This document shows, piece by piece, positions 16,825 through 24,923 of a stretch of 64,000 nt of DNA. The position numbers and the translations under genes were made by a program. Source of the stretch: Nonomuraea muscovyensis (GTDB lineage: Bacteria > Actinomycetota > Actinomycetes > Streptosporangiales > Streptosporangiaceae); contig NZ_JACHJB010000002.1 in NCBI RefSeq assembly GCF_014207745.1, positions 1,922,001 to 1,986,000 on the forward strand, in the 5' to 3' direction. Under the pieces are notes generated by a model. It saw nothing but the letters and a program-made list of their open reading frames with translations, made no database searches and was not told the DNA's origin. The stretch's first letter is position 1. The number at the start of each line of letters is the position of its first letter.

Positions 16825-17619
16825 TCAGGAGTAGTAGCGCTCCAGCACCACGGCCACCCCGTGCTCGTCGTTCGACAGGGTGCGCCGCTCGACCGCCGCG
16901 AGCACCAGATGGTGCGCGTTGGCCATGGCGTAGCCCGCCCCGGCGAAGGCGAGCACCGCGAGGTCGTTCGGCATGTCGCCGAACGCCGCCACCTCGGCCG
17001 GGTCCACCCCGCGCTCCGCGCACAGCCCGGCCAGCGTGCCGGCCTTCGTCACCCCGGCCGCGCTGATCTCCAGCAGCCCGCCCACCCCCGAATGGGTCAC
17101 CTCCGCCTGGCCGTCCACGGCGGCCACGGCCGCGGTGAACATGTCGTCCACCAGATGGTCGCGCGACCAGACGAGCAGCTTGACGACGGGATCGGCGCAC
17201 TCGCGCAGCGAGGCGACCTCGCGGCGGTGGCGCGCGTCGTGAGCGTGGGCGACGCCGTAGCCGGGCTCGGCCAGCAGCCCCGTGCCCGTCTCGCCGGCGA
17301 ACGCCACCCCGGGCAGCGCCTCGGCCAGCGTTTCCACGACGTGGGCCGCGGTGCCGGGAGCGAGGTCGTGGCGGGCGACGATCTCGCGGCTGCCCAGGTC
17401 GTAGACGATGGCGCCGTTGCTGCAGACGGCGAGGCCGCCGACTCCGGCATTCTCCGCGATCGGGTCGACGCCGCGAGGCGCGCGGGCGGTGACGAACACG
17501 ATCTCCGCCCCCGCCTCGCGCGCCAGCCGCAGCGCCCGGCGGGTGCGCGGCGACACCGCGCCGGCGGAGTCGAGCAGGGTGCCGTCGAGGTCGGTCGCCA
17601 CGATGCGGGGAGGGTTCAC
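16825..17619 (-). CDS. HAD-superfamily (Cof-type) sugar-phosphate phosphatase
   Basis: The 264-residue protein starts VNPPRIVATDLDGTLLDSAG with the nucleophile DxDGT motif and ends with VAAFGDMPNDLAVLAFAGAGYAMANA, the GDxxND motif of Cof/class IIB HAD phosphatases. Motif II (VFVTARAPRG) and the conserved lysine region are visible. GTG 17619 is the likely start, with GGAGG at 17633-17637 (13 bases away). Long frames extending upstream are shadows of the divergent gene. Typical substrates are sugar phosphates or flavin precursors; none can be assigned. The 282-base stretch to the MEDS gene on its other side shows nothing clear. Confidence 0.88.
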   Translation of the reverse strand: MNPPRIVATDLDGTLLDSAGAVSPRTRRALRLAREAGAEIVFVTARAPRGVDPIAENAGVGGLAVCSNGAIVYDLGSREIVARHDLAPGTAAHVVETLAEALPGVAFAGETGTGLLAEPGYGVAHAHDARHRREVASLRECADPVVKLLVWSRDHLVDDMFTAAVAAVDGQAEVTHSGVGGLLEISAAGVTKAGTLAGLCAERGVDPAEVAAFGDMPNDLAVLAFAGAGYAMANAHHLVLAAVERRTLSNDEHGVAVVLERYYS

Positions 17620-17675
17620 GCACCGATTATGACCTCCTGCTCCGGCCGGCGCCGAGCCGGCGGTACGCTGCGCGG

Positions 17676-18041
17676 GTGCCTCCCGAAGTCCGCCAGGACC
17701 ACCCCGTCGGCTCCGCGCTGCGGTTCGCCACCGAGCTCGTCGCCTGGGTCGCCACCCCCTGGGCGCTGTGGCCGTATTCGGTGCCGCTGGCCGTGCTGTC
17801 GCCGGTCGTGTTGATCGGCCTGCCGACGCTGTTCGCGACACCGGGTGACAAGCGGCACGTCATCGTGGCCGTGCCGGGGTTCGTGACGATCCTGCTGGTG
17901 CTGCTGCAGCTCGTCGCGGCCGTCGCCGCGGCGTGGGCCGCCTGGTCCGCGGTCGCGGGCGTCGCCATCGCGCTGCTCGCCGCGGTCACGGTCGCCTTCG
18001 AGCTGCCGCGCTGGCGATGGCTGCTGTCGCGCCGGGGCTGA
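17676..18041 (+). CDS. Small membrane protein
   Basis: The 121-residue protein has three to four hydrophobic segments (about residues 17-35, 38-52, 63-85 and 86-108) joined by a conserved-looking FATPGDKRHVIVAVPGFV loop. Membrane hypotheticals of this size are common in actinomycetes; I do not assign a named family. TACGCT at 17664-17669 lies six bases before GTG 17676, consistent with a leaderless transcript that diverges from the HAD phosphatase. Confidence 0.7.
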   Translation: MPPEVRQDHPVGSALRFATELVAWVATPWALWPYSVPLAVLSPVVLIGLPTLFATPGDKRHVIVAVPGFVTILLVLLQLVAAVAAAWAAWSAVAGVAIALLAAVTVAFELPRWRWLLSRRG

Positions 18042-18063
18042 CGGCGGCCGGGCCGAGGATGGG

Positions 18064-18540
18064 CTAGAGACGCATCTCGGACGGCAGCCGTTTGGAGGCG
18101 CGTCTCAGTTCGAGCCCGAGCAGCTCGCCCGACGCGCCGAAGTCGAGCGACACCCCGTCGGCGACGACCTGACGGACGGCCTCGCCGGGCGCGATCTCGT
18201 GCTTCATGGCGAGGTAGGCGGCGTCCTGGCCGGGATCTCGGGTGAGGTAGACCGTGTGCCGGCGGCGGCCCGGCAGCTCGTCGTCCCAGCTCAGCAGCCC
18301 TTCGCGGGCCTCGTGGGAGCGCGCGAGCGCGGCCCGCACCACGTCGAGGACGTTCTCCAGCGCCTCCATCGCGTCCACGCCGGTGACCTTGCGCTCGTGC
18401 TCCCAGCCGGCCAGGCCGTCGATCCGGTACGGGCACGACCACTCCCCCGCCGCGTCCTCCGTGGGGAGGCCGACGGTGACGACGACCTCGCTGAGTGGTT
18501 CGCCGCGAAGGGTCAGCGTGCGGTGGGCGATCTCGTACAT
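18064..18540 (-). CDS. DUF6968-DUF2283 two-domain protein
   Basis: The 158-residue protein combines an N-terminal part (IAHRTLTLRGEPLSEVVVTVG, WSCPYRIDGLAG, GVDAMEALENVLDVVRAAL) that reads like DUF6968 with a C-terminal part (DAAYLAMKHEIAPGEAVRQV, SLDFGASGELLGLELRRAS) that follows the DUF2283 pattern. Both domains are small and of unknown function, and are usually separate proteins. Start ATG 18540 is chosen because the upstream frame lacks a ribosome site. It is convergent with the membrane protein. Confidence 0.7.
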   Translation of the reverse strand: MYEIAHRTLTLRGEPLSEVVVTVGLPTEDAAGEWSCPYRIDGLAGWEHERKVTGVDAMEALENVLDVVRAALARSHEAREGLLSWDDELPGRRRHTVYLTRDPGQDAAYLAMKHEIAPGEAVRQVVADGVSLDFGASGELLGLELRRASKRLPSEMRL

Positions 18541-18691
18541 GCAGGGTGATCTACCCCGTCGCGCGGCCCGCAAGACTGGCGCCGCCTCGGCGCCGGTCCC
18601 GCTGGCCGCCGCCATACCGGCACGGCAGAAAGCCTTCCAGGGCGACGCCGGCGGCGGCTAGTGTGCCTACGGTCGTCGCGAGGGGGGCCAT

Positions 18692-19555
18692 GTGTGGAAT
18701 GAGCCGTTCGGGACCCGGCTGCGGGCCAGGCTCGACAAGTACGGACCGCTCTGCGTGGGCATCGACCCGAGCCCGGAGCTGCTCGGGGCGTGGGGCCTCG
18801 ACGACTCGCCGGCCGGGCTCGAACGCTTCGCCCGTACGGTCGTCGCCGCCGTGGGTGACGTGGCGGCGGTGGTCAAGCCGCAGTCGGCGTTCTTCGAGCG
18901 CTGGGGCAGCCGCGGCATCGCCGTCCTGGAGCGGGTGATCGCCGACCTGCGGGAGGCGGGCACGATGGTGCTGCTCGACGTCAAGCGGGGCGACACCGGC
19001 AGCGCGATGGCCGCCTACGCCGAGGCCTACCTCGACCAGGGCAGCCCACTGGCCGTGGACGCGGTGACGCTCAGCCCCCACCTCGGGTTCGGGTCGCTGG
19101 AGGTGGCGATCACCAAGGCGGTGGCCAACGACGCCGGCGTGTTCGTGCCGGCGGGCGTGTTCGTGCCGGCGGGCGGCTCCACGCGCGCCCGCGACCCGGA
19201 GGCGGACCGGCTCCGGGCGGCGAACGCCGGTGAGGTGCTCGCGGGGGCCGAGGCGGCGAACGCGGGGCACGCCCCGCTCGGGCCGGTGGGCGTGGTGATC
19301 GGCACCACGCCGCCGCCGCCCGACCTGCCGCCCGACCTGTCGCCCAACCTTCCGCTCGACCGGCTCGGTGGCGCGATCCTGGCCCCGGGGCTGGGCGCGC
19401 AGGGCGCCTCCCCGGCCGACCTCGCGCGCCTGTTCGCCGGGGTACGGCAGGCGGTGGTGCCGTCGGTGTCGGGGGCGGTGCTCGCCGACCCGGACCGGGT
19501 GCGCGACCTGACGTTGCGCTACCGCGACGAGTGCGCCGACCACCTGTCACCCTGA
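18692..19555 (+). CDS. pyrF: Orotidine 5'-phosphate decarboxylase-family protein, divergent copy
   Basis: Actinobacterial type 2 PyrF, 287 residues: PLCVGIDPSPELL, VKPQSAFFERWGSRGIAVLE, the catalytic Lys-Asp array in LLDVKRGDTGSAMAAYAEAYL, and ILAPGLGAQGASPADLARL. Two expected motifs are lost. The TSNPEG loop is replaced by AGVFVPAGVFVPAGGST, which includes an 18-bp tandem duplication (19139-19174), and the phosphate-binding Arg of the PSxSRE motif is Gly (PSVSGAVL). A proline-rich insertion PPPPDLPPDLSPNLP follows residue 205. It is also away from carA/B, pyrD and mihF-gmk, its usual neighbours, so it may be a paralogue with weak or no activity. Confidence 0.82.
   Translation: MWNEPFGTRLRARLDKYGPLCVGIDPSPELLGAWGLDDSPAGLERFARTVVAAVGDVAAVVKPQSAFFERWGSRGIAVLERVIADLREAGTMVLLDVKRGDTGSAMAAYAEAYLDQGSPLAVDAVTLSPHLGFGSLEVAITKAVANDAGVFVPAGVFVPAGGSTRARDPEADRLRAANAGEVLAGAEAANAGHAPLGPVGVVIGTTPPPPDLPPDLSPNLPLDRLGGAILAPGLGAQGASPADLARLFAGVRQAVVPSVSGAVLADPDRVRDLTLRYRDECADHLSP
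19139..19174. repeat. 18-bp tandem duplication inside pyrF
   Basis: Two perfect direct copies of GTGTTCGTGCCGGCGGGC, at 19139-19156 and 19157-19174. They encode VFVPAG twice at the position of the substrate-binding loop. Confidence 0.9.
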
Positions 19556-20087
19556 ACGGCCGCTGCCACCCCGCCGCCCTGAGCAGCGCTGATGTTCCTC
19601 GACGCTGAGTCCCGGCAACTGCTGCGGGTCCGGCCGAACCCGCTGATCTGGGCCAAGTGCCCGCAGTTGCGCGGTGCTCGCCCGGCCGGGCCGCCGCCGG
19701 TGCCGGAGCCGTCACCGGTCACGGTGCAACGCCGCGCGAACGCCTTCGGTGTGATCATGGTGGAGATCTTGCCTCCTGGGTCGGGGTCATCACCGCTCTC
19801 TCATGTTCTCCTTCACAGCATTCGTGGTGTCCCTGGTCGCGCTCAAGTACCAGCGCGACGCTGCCAGGGCGGCGAGACAACCTGTTGTAGAAAGCCCGGC
19901 GCTCGGGTCCGCGTCACCAGCCGCAAAGTAGCTGAGAGTAGCCAGGCGTTCCCGGACGGCTTGTTGGCGAGCAACCCGCCCGGTCTCCCCCCGCAGGAAC
20001 AGGGACGGGGCCCGAGTCTCGTTGGTGAGCTACTGCAGCGGCCCGAACGACCGTTCCGACGCGTTTGACGTGCGGATTTCTGGACCC
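19556..20087 (+). other. 532-base stretch without a clear gene; contains remains of a small membrane ORF
   Basis: No complete gene is supported. ATG 19803 to TAG 19931 would encode 42 residues, FSFTAFVVSLVALKYQRDAARAAR in outline (one transmembrane helix and a basic end). Directly upstream, in another frame, is DLASWVGVITAL, which would join smoothly if one base were shifted, so this may be a frameshifted small membrane protein starting near 19745. The rest, up to the transposase remnant, has no ribosome site, tRNA or clear repeat. Confidence 0.35.
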
Positions 20088-20887
20088 ATGCTGCCGGTTG
20101 AGTTCTTGAGCGATGATGAGGCGGCCGCGTACGGCCGGTACGTAGGGAAACCGACGCGGACCGAGCTGGAGGATAGTGGACTTGGCCCGATACGGGATGA
20201 GCGCCACGGCGACCACCGAGCTGATCGGCAAGGCCGAAACCGCCACCGACGAGAGCGCGCCCGCCAGCACCCCAAGCTCGCCTGCCACTCGGCCACGCTC
20301 GCGGTCGCGGTGGAGACACTGCTGGAGGTCACCGAATACGGCGAGGAACTGTGGCTGGAGCAGGTGTGGGAGGCGATTGACGCGATCGTGCCGCGCCGGG
20401 AGCTGAAGGAGCGATGGCCGCGGTGACCGGCATGGTGCCGCCGCCGGACGCCGATGCCGATGGGCAGATGCGGGCGCTGCCGGCCGAGCGGAACGCCACC
20501 GTGTCAGGGGTCCTCAAGACGCTGACCACGGTGATCGAGTTCGGCGCGAACGCCGAAGCGCAGCAGGTGCCGGTGGCGATGAAGACGCTGCCGCGCCTGC
20601 TGGATGGCCGTAAGAAGAAGGTGACCGAGGACGACATCGACGTCGCGCCGGTGACCGAGTCGTGGAGGCGCCTGGTGTTCAGGGCCGGATCGCACGGCAG
20701 CACGGTGGACAAGAACGCCTACACCATGTGCGTACTGACCCAGTTCCACCGCCGCCTCAAGCGACGCGACGTATACGCCGAGGCCTCGGCCCGCTGGCGG
20801 GATCCGCGCGGCCACCTGCTGGACGGCGCGGACTGGGCGGCGGGCAAGGGGCCGGCGCTGACGGACCTGCAGCTGCGCTTCGCCTGA
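20088..20887 (+). pseudogene. Tn3-family transposase remnant
   Basis: Pieces of a Tn3-type transposase (about 1000 residues when intact) remain in order. 20088-20175: MLPVEFLSDDEAAAYGRYVG and PTRTELE, the DUF4158 N-terminus. About 20177-20250, another frame: LARYGMSATATTELI. About 20270-20420: LACHSATLAVAVETLLEVTEYGEELWLEQVWEAID. 20420-20887, after a frameshift: VPPPDADADGQMR, TTVIEFGANAEAQQVPVAMK, then SWRRLVFRAGS to WRDPRGHLL. The catalytic DDE half is absent, as are terminal inverted repeats. It marks an old transposon insertion. Confidence 0.8.
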
Positions 20888-20980
20888 AGGGGTGTCGCAA
20901 TGTCCTCCACGACAGCTGGTGAAACACTTGTCCGTCCATCGGCGAAGGAGGGCAACCGCGCAAGCTACGGAAGGCAGACA

Positions 20981-21013
20981 ATGACACGAAAGATCTGGAT
21001 ATGGCCGCAATGA
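20981..21013 (+). CDS. Possible 10-codon leader peptide before an ECF sigma gene
   Basis: ATG 20981 has a well-spaced GGAAGG (20969-20974) and encodes MTRKIWIWPQ, ending in TGA at 21011-21013, which overlaps an ATG (21010) in the sigma-factor frame as ATGA. The arrangement would couple the leader to sigma-factor translation. It is short and could be chance; the two Trp codons are notable in ten residues. Confidence 0.35.
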   Translation: MTRKIWIWPQ

Positions 21014-21600
21014 CCCGGGCGCTTCCGGACCAGGAGGTCAGTGACGCGGCGATCATCGAGCAATCCTGGCAAGAGCCGGAACGCTTCGCCGCGGTCTTCG
21101 ACCGCTACTACTTCCAGATCCACGGGTTCGCCGCACAGCGGTTGGGGCCGAGCCTTGCGGACGACGTGGCCGCGGAGACGTTCCTGGTCGCGTTCGACCG
21201 ACGCGACCGCTACGACCTGTCGCGTGAGGATGCACGGCCCTGGCTGTACGGGATCGTCGCCAACATGATCGCCCGGCATCACCGGGCGGAGGCCAGGCGG
21301 TATCGAGCGCTTTCCCGGACACCTCTCGCGCAGGCCGACGACGGCCACGCCGACCAGGTTGCAGGCCGCGTCGACGCCCAGGTGCAACAGGCGCTCCTGA
21401 TGTCGGCGCTCGCGAAAATACCTCACGCCCACCGTGAGGTGCTCCTGCTCATCGCCTGGGGCGGGCTGAGCTCCGAGGAGGCGGCCGAGGCACTTGGCAT
21501 CACCGGTGCCGCCGTCCGGACCCGGCTGCACCGGGCCCGCAAGACCCTGCGCGCCTCACTGAACGGCGCCGAGCCGACAACGGTCGCAAAGGACGGTTGA
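21001..21600 (+). CDS. ECF-type RNA polymerase sigma factor
   Basis: The 199-residue protein has sigma region 2 (ERFAAVFDRYYFQIHGFAAQRLG, DDVAAETFLVAFDRRDRYD, ARPWLYGIVANMIARHHR) and region 4.2 (IPHAHREVLLLIAWGGLSSEEAAEALGITGAAVRTRLHRARKTLR). Start may be ATG 21001 or ATG 21010; the latter overlaps the stop of a small upstream reading frame. The stop codon overlaps or abuts the next gene, which encodes a CU044_5270-type membrane protein. This sigma/CU044_5270 pairing recurs in Streptosporangiaceae, the membrane protein being the presumed regulator. It lies just after the transposase scar. Confidence 0.87.
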   Translation: MAAMTRALPDQEVSDAAIIEQSWQEPERFAAVFDRYYFQIHGFAAQRLGPSLADDVAAETFLVAFDRRDRYDLSREDARPWLYGIVANMIARHHRAEARRYRALSRTPLAQADDGHADQVAGRVDAQVQQALLMSALAKIPHAHREVLLLIAWGGLSSEEAAEALGITGAAVRTRLHRARKTLRASLNGAEPTTVAKDG

Positions 21601-21602
21601 TC

Positions 21603-22496
21603 ATGGACGACATCGAGATGCTGCACGCTGTACGCCCGCAGCCCGACGCCCCCTCACCCGCCGCCCATACGGCCGCCCGCGCGGCCCTGCTGGAACGCGC
21701 CGGCAGCCCGTCGCCCACGGCGCGCCGGCGCACCCCCTGGCGGCGGGCGCGATGGATCCTGATCCCAGCGGTCACGGCGGCCATCGCTGCCGCGCTCGTG
21801 ATCGTGCCGGGCCGTGTCGGCGACTCCCGGCCGCCGGTCATGAGTTCGCGCGACGTCCTGCTCGTCGCCGCCGACACGGCGGAACATACTTCTGAGGGCG
21901 CCGGGACGTACTGGCACATCACCATCACGGAAGAGGGGTCTGCGACCGAGGAGTACTGGTATCGGCGCGACGGTCGTTTCTGGATCAAAGGCAAGAGGCT
22001 GAAGGGTGGAGGCAAGCTCTTCGAGTGGCCTGGGCGGCCTCAGCCTTTCGCGGTGGGGCCGTTGCGCATGACCTTCGAAGAACTGCGGTCGCTGCCCACC
22101 AACGAGAACGCCCTGTACACCCGGCTCTGGTCGGCCGTCCCCGGAAGCGGTGTCCGCCCCGGCGAAGGGCCGATCACAGCCGCCGAACAGGACGGCCTCG
22201 CCATGCAGGCGCTACTCTCGCTGATCAGTGAGGCGCCGGTCTCGCCCCAGGTCCGCGCCGCCGCCTACCGAGCGCTCGCCTCACGACCGGGAGTCGTCGA
22301 TCTCGGCGAGACCGATGGCGGGCGACGCCTGCAGATCCCGGTGGCTTTCGGCAAGGGCACCATGGTCGTCGACCCGGTCACCGCGCGCATCCGCGAAACT
22401 TCCGTATGGGCTCCCCTCATAGGAGGAACAGCTCATACCCAGGACGGCATGGTGAAGATCAACGCTGACTGGACGGACCAACTCCCGCCCGGGTGA
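21603..22496 (+). CDS. CU044_5270-family membrane-anchored protein, partner of the ECF sigma factor
   Basis: The 297-residue protein has a cytoplasmic N-terminus (DDIEMLHAVRPQPDAPS), a basic stretch and one transmembrane helix (about 52-70, WILIPAVTAAIAAALVIVP), then an outer domain with HITITEEGSATEEYWYRRDGRFWI, LRMTFEELRSLPTNENALYTRL and VSPQVRAAAYRALASRPGV. This is the CU044_5270 pattern seen beside ECF sigma factors. TTG 21597, overlapping the sigma stop, is an alternative start. Function is unknown; anti-sigma-like control is inferred from position. Confidence 0.8.
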   Translation: MDDIEMLHAVRPQPDAPSPAAHTAARAALLERAGSPSPTARRRTPWRRARWILIPAVTAAIAAALVIVPGRVGDSRPPVMSSRDVLLVAADTAEHTSEGAGTYWHITITEEGSATEEYWYRRDGRFWIKGKRLKGGGKLFEWPGRPQPFAVGPLRMTFEELRSLPTNENALYTRLWSAVPGSGVRPGEGPITAAEQDGLAMQALLSLISEAPVSPQVRAAAYRALASRPGVVDLGETDGGRRLQIPVAFGKGTMVVDPVTARIRETSVWAPLIGGTAHTQDGMVKINADWTDQLPPG

Positions 22497-22780
22497 CATG
22501 TGATTCTGCTCCCCGCAGGTGCGAGCACGTGGCGATGTGTCCGAGGGCGTGCCCGATCTCCGGTGGTCCCCGGAAGGGAGCGGCAACGTGTTCGAAGGAG
22601 CGGGTCCCGAGAAGGTGAAATCCTGAGCGCAGGGGTTTGTCGACCGGTTGCGCCTGCTCGGTGTCCGCGCCTCTTGGACCGGCCACGCCGCGCTCAACGA
22701 GCTCGGCGTGGCCTATTCGCGCTCTTCCTGGACCGCAAGGGTCTACTTTCAAGGTGTACGGGTCCGGTGCTCGGCCCCGT

Positions 22781-24064
22781 CTACTGAGTCGGCTTGGCCT
22801 CGTTGGCTGACCCGGTCCGCCCGTCGCAGAACACCTGCTTGAGCAGGTTGTCCCGCGCATTCGGGAATGCCTCTGCCAGGTCGGGTGCGGCGTCGCCGTA
22901 GGTGATCGAGGCGGTCAGGGTCTTCTTGCCGTCGGGCGTGCCGTACAGCACCGACACGTAGCCTCCCGCGGTGCTGCCGTTGTGATGCAGGACGGTGCCG
23001 CAGTTCGGTCCCATGTCCTGCACGTATGTTCCGAGGCCGTAGCCGCCGAAGGGGCCGGCGCTCTTCGGGTGCGTCTTGCGCATCTCGGCCAGCAGCTTGG
23101 CCGGCAGGAGCTTGCCGCCGTTCAGAGCGGAGAAGAACGTGGCCAGATCCCGGGTGGTCGAGATCATGTCACCGGCGGCGGCCGTCATGGAGGGGTTTTG
23201 ACGGGTGACGTCGATCACCTTCCACTGGCCGGCATCGTCTTGGTAGCGGAAGTAGCCGTGGGGGTGCGGCCTGGGTAGCTCCGGCGAGGTACCCGGCAGC
23301 ACAGTGCCTCGCAGCTTGAGCGGGCCCAGGATCCGCCGCTTCATCTCCTCGGTGATCGAGTGGCCGGTGACCTTCTCGACCAGCAGCTGGGCCAGCGTGT
23401 AGCCGGTGTTGGAATAGCTCCACTTCTCGCCCGGCGTGAACCGTAGCTCCTTGGACAACCCAAATCGCACCAGTTCCTCCGGCTGGTAGGTCTTGAAGCG
23501 GACGTCCGCCCACTCCTTGCCCATCGCGGGGATCCCCGGCTCGACCGACCCGTCAGGGCGAAACTCGCCGGTGTAGTTGTACAGCCCGCTGGTGTGCTGC
23601 AGCAGCATCCGCACCGTGATCCGCCGGTCCAGCTTGAACGTGGGCAGGTAGTCGGCCACCGGGGCGTCCAGCTTGATCTTGCCGTCGGCCACCAGTTGCA
23701 GCACCAGGGTCGCGACGAAGGGCTTGGTGCTGCTGCCGATCCGGAACCGCCCGTTCGCCGGCGGCTTCGCGTCCGCACCGAGCTTGCGCCGCCCGGCGCT
23801 GCCGACCCACTCGCCCCGCTCATCGTTCACGCGCGCCTGCACGCCGAGGAAACCGGCATCGACGATCGCCTGGATGGCCTTCTGCAGCTCCGGGCGGTTC
23901 TGCCCGGCAGCGGCCTTCGGCACGGCCTTGCCGTCCGCGGTGGCCAAAGCGGGTGCGGCCGCCCCGGCCAGCAGCGCGGCCGCCAGCGCCGTCACCGCCA
24001 CCGGCCGGAACACCCTCGGCGCCCGGCCTCTGTTGTTCCTGACCCTGTGGGGGGATGCACTCAT
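22781..24064 (-). CDS. Secreted class C beta-lactamase-fold serine hydrolase (DD-peptidase/esterase type)
   Basis: The 427-residue protein has a signal peptide (basic start, hydrophobic 20-38, AAPALA cleavage region near 41) and the three motifs of serine beta-lactamase/DD-peptidase proteins: SxxK in IGSSTKPF (Ser111, Lys114), YxN in WSYSNTGYTLAQLL and the third-box HHNGSTAGG. It resembles actinobacterial D-alanyl-D-alanine carboxypeptidase or class C-like hydrolases of the Streptomyces R61 type. It is divergent from an HTH-MarR fusion; the inverted repeats between them suggest direct control. The 284-base gap beyond its 3' end (22497-22780) shows no clear gene. Confidence 0.88.
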   Translation of the reverse strand: MSASPHRVRNNRGRAPRVFRPVAVTALAAALLAGAAAPALATADGKAVPKAAAGQNRPELQKAIQAIVDAGFLGVQARVNDERGEWVGSAGRRKLGADAKPPANGRFRIGSSTKPFVATLVLQLVADGKIKLDAPVADYLPTFKLDRRITVRMLLQHTSGLYNYTGEFRPDGSVEPGIPAMGKEWADVRFKTYQPEELVRFGLSKELRFTPGEKWSYSNTGYTLAQLLVEKVTGHSITEEMKRRILGPLKLRGTVLPGTSPELPRPHPHGYFRYQDDAGQWKVIDVTRQNPSMTAAAGDMISTTRDLATFFSALNGGKLLPAKLLAEMRKTHPKSAGPFGGYGLGTYVQDMGPNCGTVLHHNGSTAGGYVSVLYGTPDGKKTLTASITYGDAAPDLAEAFPNARDNLLKQVFCDGRTGSANEAKPTQ

Positions 24065-24098
24065 GGTTGATCCTTCGTCTCGCGATAGTACGTGTTTT

Positions 24099-24123
24099 AT
24101 GCAACTCGAAAGCTATGTTGCAT
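24099..24123. promoter_or_regulatory. Inverted repeat ATGCAAC-N11-GTTGCAT
   Basis: Perfect seven-base arms, ATGCAAC at 24099-24105 and GTTGCAT at 24117-24123, in the AT-rich region between the serine hydrolase and the HTH-MarR gene. The arm sequence recurs in the second repeat at 24203, suggesting a shared operator. Confidence 0.55.
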
Positions 24124-24202
24124 TCGGAATCGCGTCAATATCTCGAAGAGCGTTGTCCCTGGTAAATGCCCGCAAATTGGCGCAACGACGCTGCACCCGA
24201 AA

Positions 24203-24217
24203 GCAACACCCTGTTGC
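24203..24217. promoter_or_regulatory. Inverted repeat GCAACA-CCC-TGTTGC
   Basis: Perfect six-base arms around CCC, 32 bases upstream of the HTH-MarR start. It shares the GCAAC/GTTGC half-site with the inverted repeat at 24099-24123. Confidence 0.55.
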
Positions 24218-24248
24218 AATGAATGGCGGCTAAGGCAACACTGACGGC

Positions 24249-24923
24249 ATGCCACGACGACGATTGAGCCAGCAGGACCGTCAGCGCATCGCGGCCGGAC
24301 TCACCGCCGGACTCTCCTACCGCGAGATCGCCAGGCGACTCGACCGGCCGACCTCAACGATCACCCGGGAGATCGCCCGCAACGGCGGCCCCGCCGGATA
24401 CCTGCCCCAGCAGGCGCACCAGGCGACGATCCAGCGGGCCCGGCGCGGCACGCCGGCACCCCCGAACGCAGCCACACCGCCCATCGCCACGATGGAACAG
24501 GAGATCATCGAGATGGCGGTCAGAGCCGGGATGCCGAGGACAGCCGCGCGCGTGCACCACGACCTGGCGCTGGCCGAGGACGGCAGGCGCACCGCGGCCG
24601 AGCTGGCCCGCCGGCTGAACGTCAGCCCGGCCTCCGTCTCCGTGGCTGTGAACTTCCTGGTCCAGCAGGGGTACGCCCGTCGCGAGCGCGATCCGCGGCG
24701 CCGGCGCGACATCTACGTGATCGACGACGGCGCCTGGTACCACGCCGTCGTGATCAGCAGGCAGCAGACCCTAGAGACGGTACGGGCCACGATGGCGGTG
24801 GCCGAGACCTACGGGCTCGACGGCCCTGTCGGGCAACGGCTGGCCAAAACAGCGGCGTTCCTGGAACGCGTCAGCCTGGACATCATCGAGTCCGCCGACC
24901 GCTGGCGCCACCTCCTGACGTGA
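24249..24923 (+). CDS. Regulator joining an IS30-type HTH to a GbsR/MarR winged helix
   Basis: The 224-residue protein has an N-terminal HTH_38-type domain as in IS30 transposases (LSQQDRQRIAAGLTAGLSYREIARRLDRPTSTITREI, residues 6-42), a linker, and a MarR/GbsR-like domain (MPRTAARVHHDLALAEDGRRTAAELARRLNVSPASVSVAVNFLVQQGYARRERDPRRRRDIYVI cut in parts, about 98-165) with a helical C-terminus. No transposase catalytic domain follows, so it is a regulator. The upstream inverted repeats and divergent serine hydrolase point to autoregulation and control of that gene. AACACT six bases before ATG fits a leaderless start. Confidence 0.82.
   Translation: MPRRRLSQQDRQRIAAGLTAGLSYREIARRLDRPTSTITREIARNGGPAGYLPQQAHQATIQRARRGTPAPPNAATPPIATMEQEIIEMAVRAGMPRTAARVHHDLALAEDGRRTAAELARRLNVSPASVSVAVNFLVQQGYARRERDPRRRRDIYVIDDGAWYHAVVISRQQTLETVRATMAVAETYGLDGPVGQRLAKTAAFLERVSLDIIESADRWRHLLT

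Noticed and set aside
21603..22496. Zinc-finger anti-sigma factor
   Set aside because: No HxxxCxxC motif is present; the CU044_5270 pattern fits better.
22497..22780. Gene encoding LRLLGVRASWTGHAALNELG-like peptide
   Set aside because: The frame is short, lacks a ribosome site and overlaps the end of the serine hydrolase; no family was recognised.
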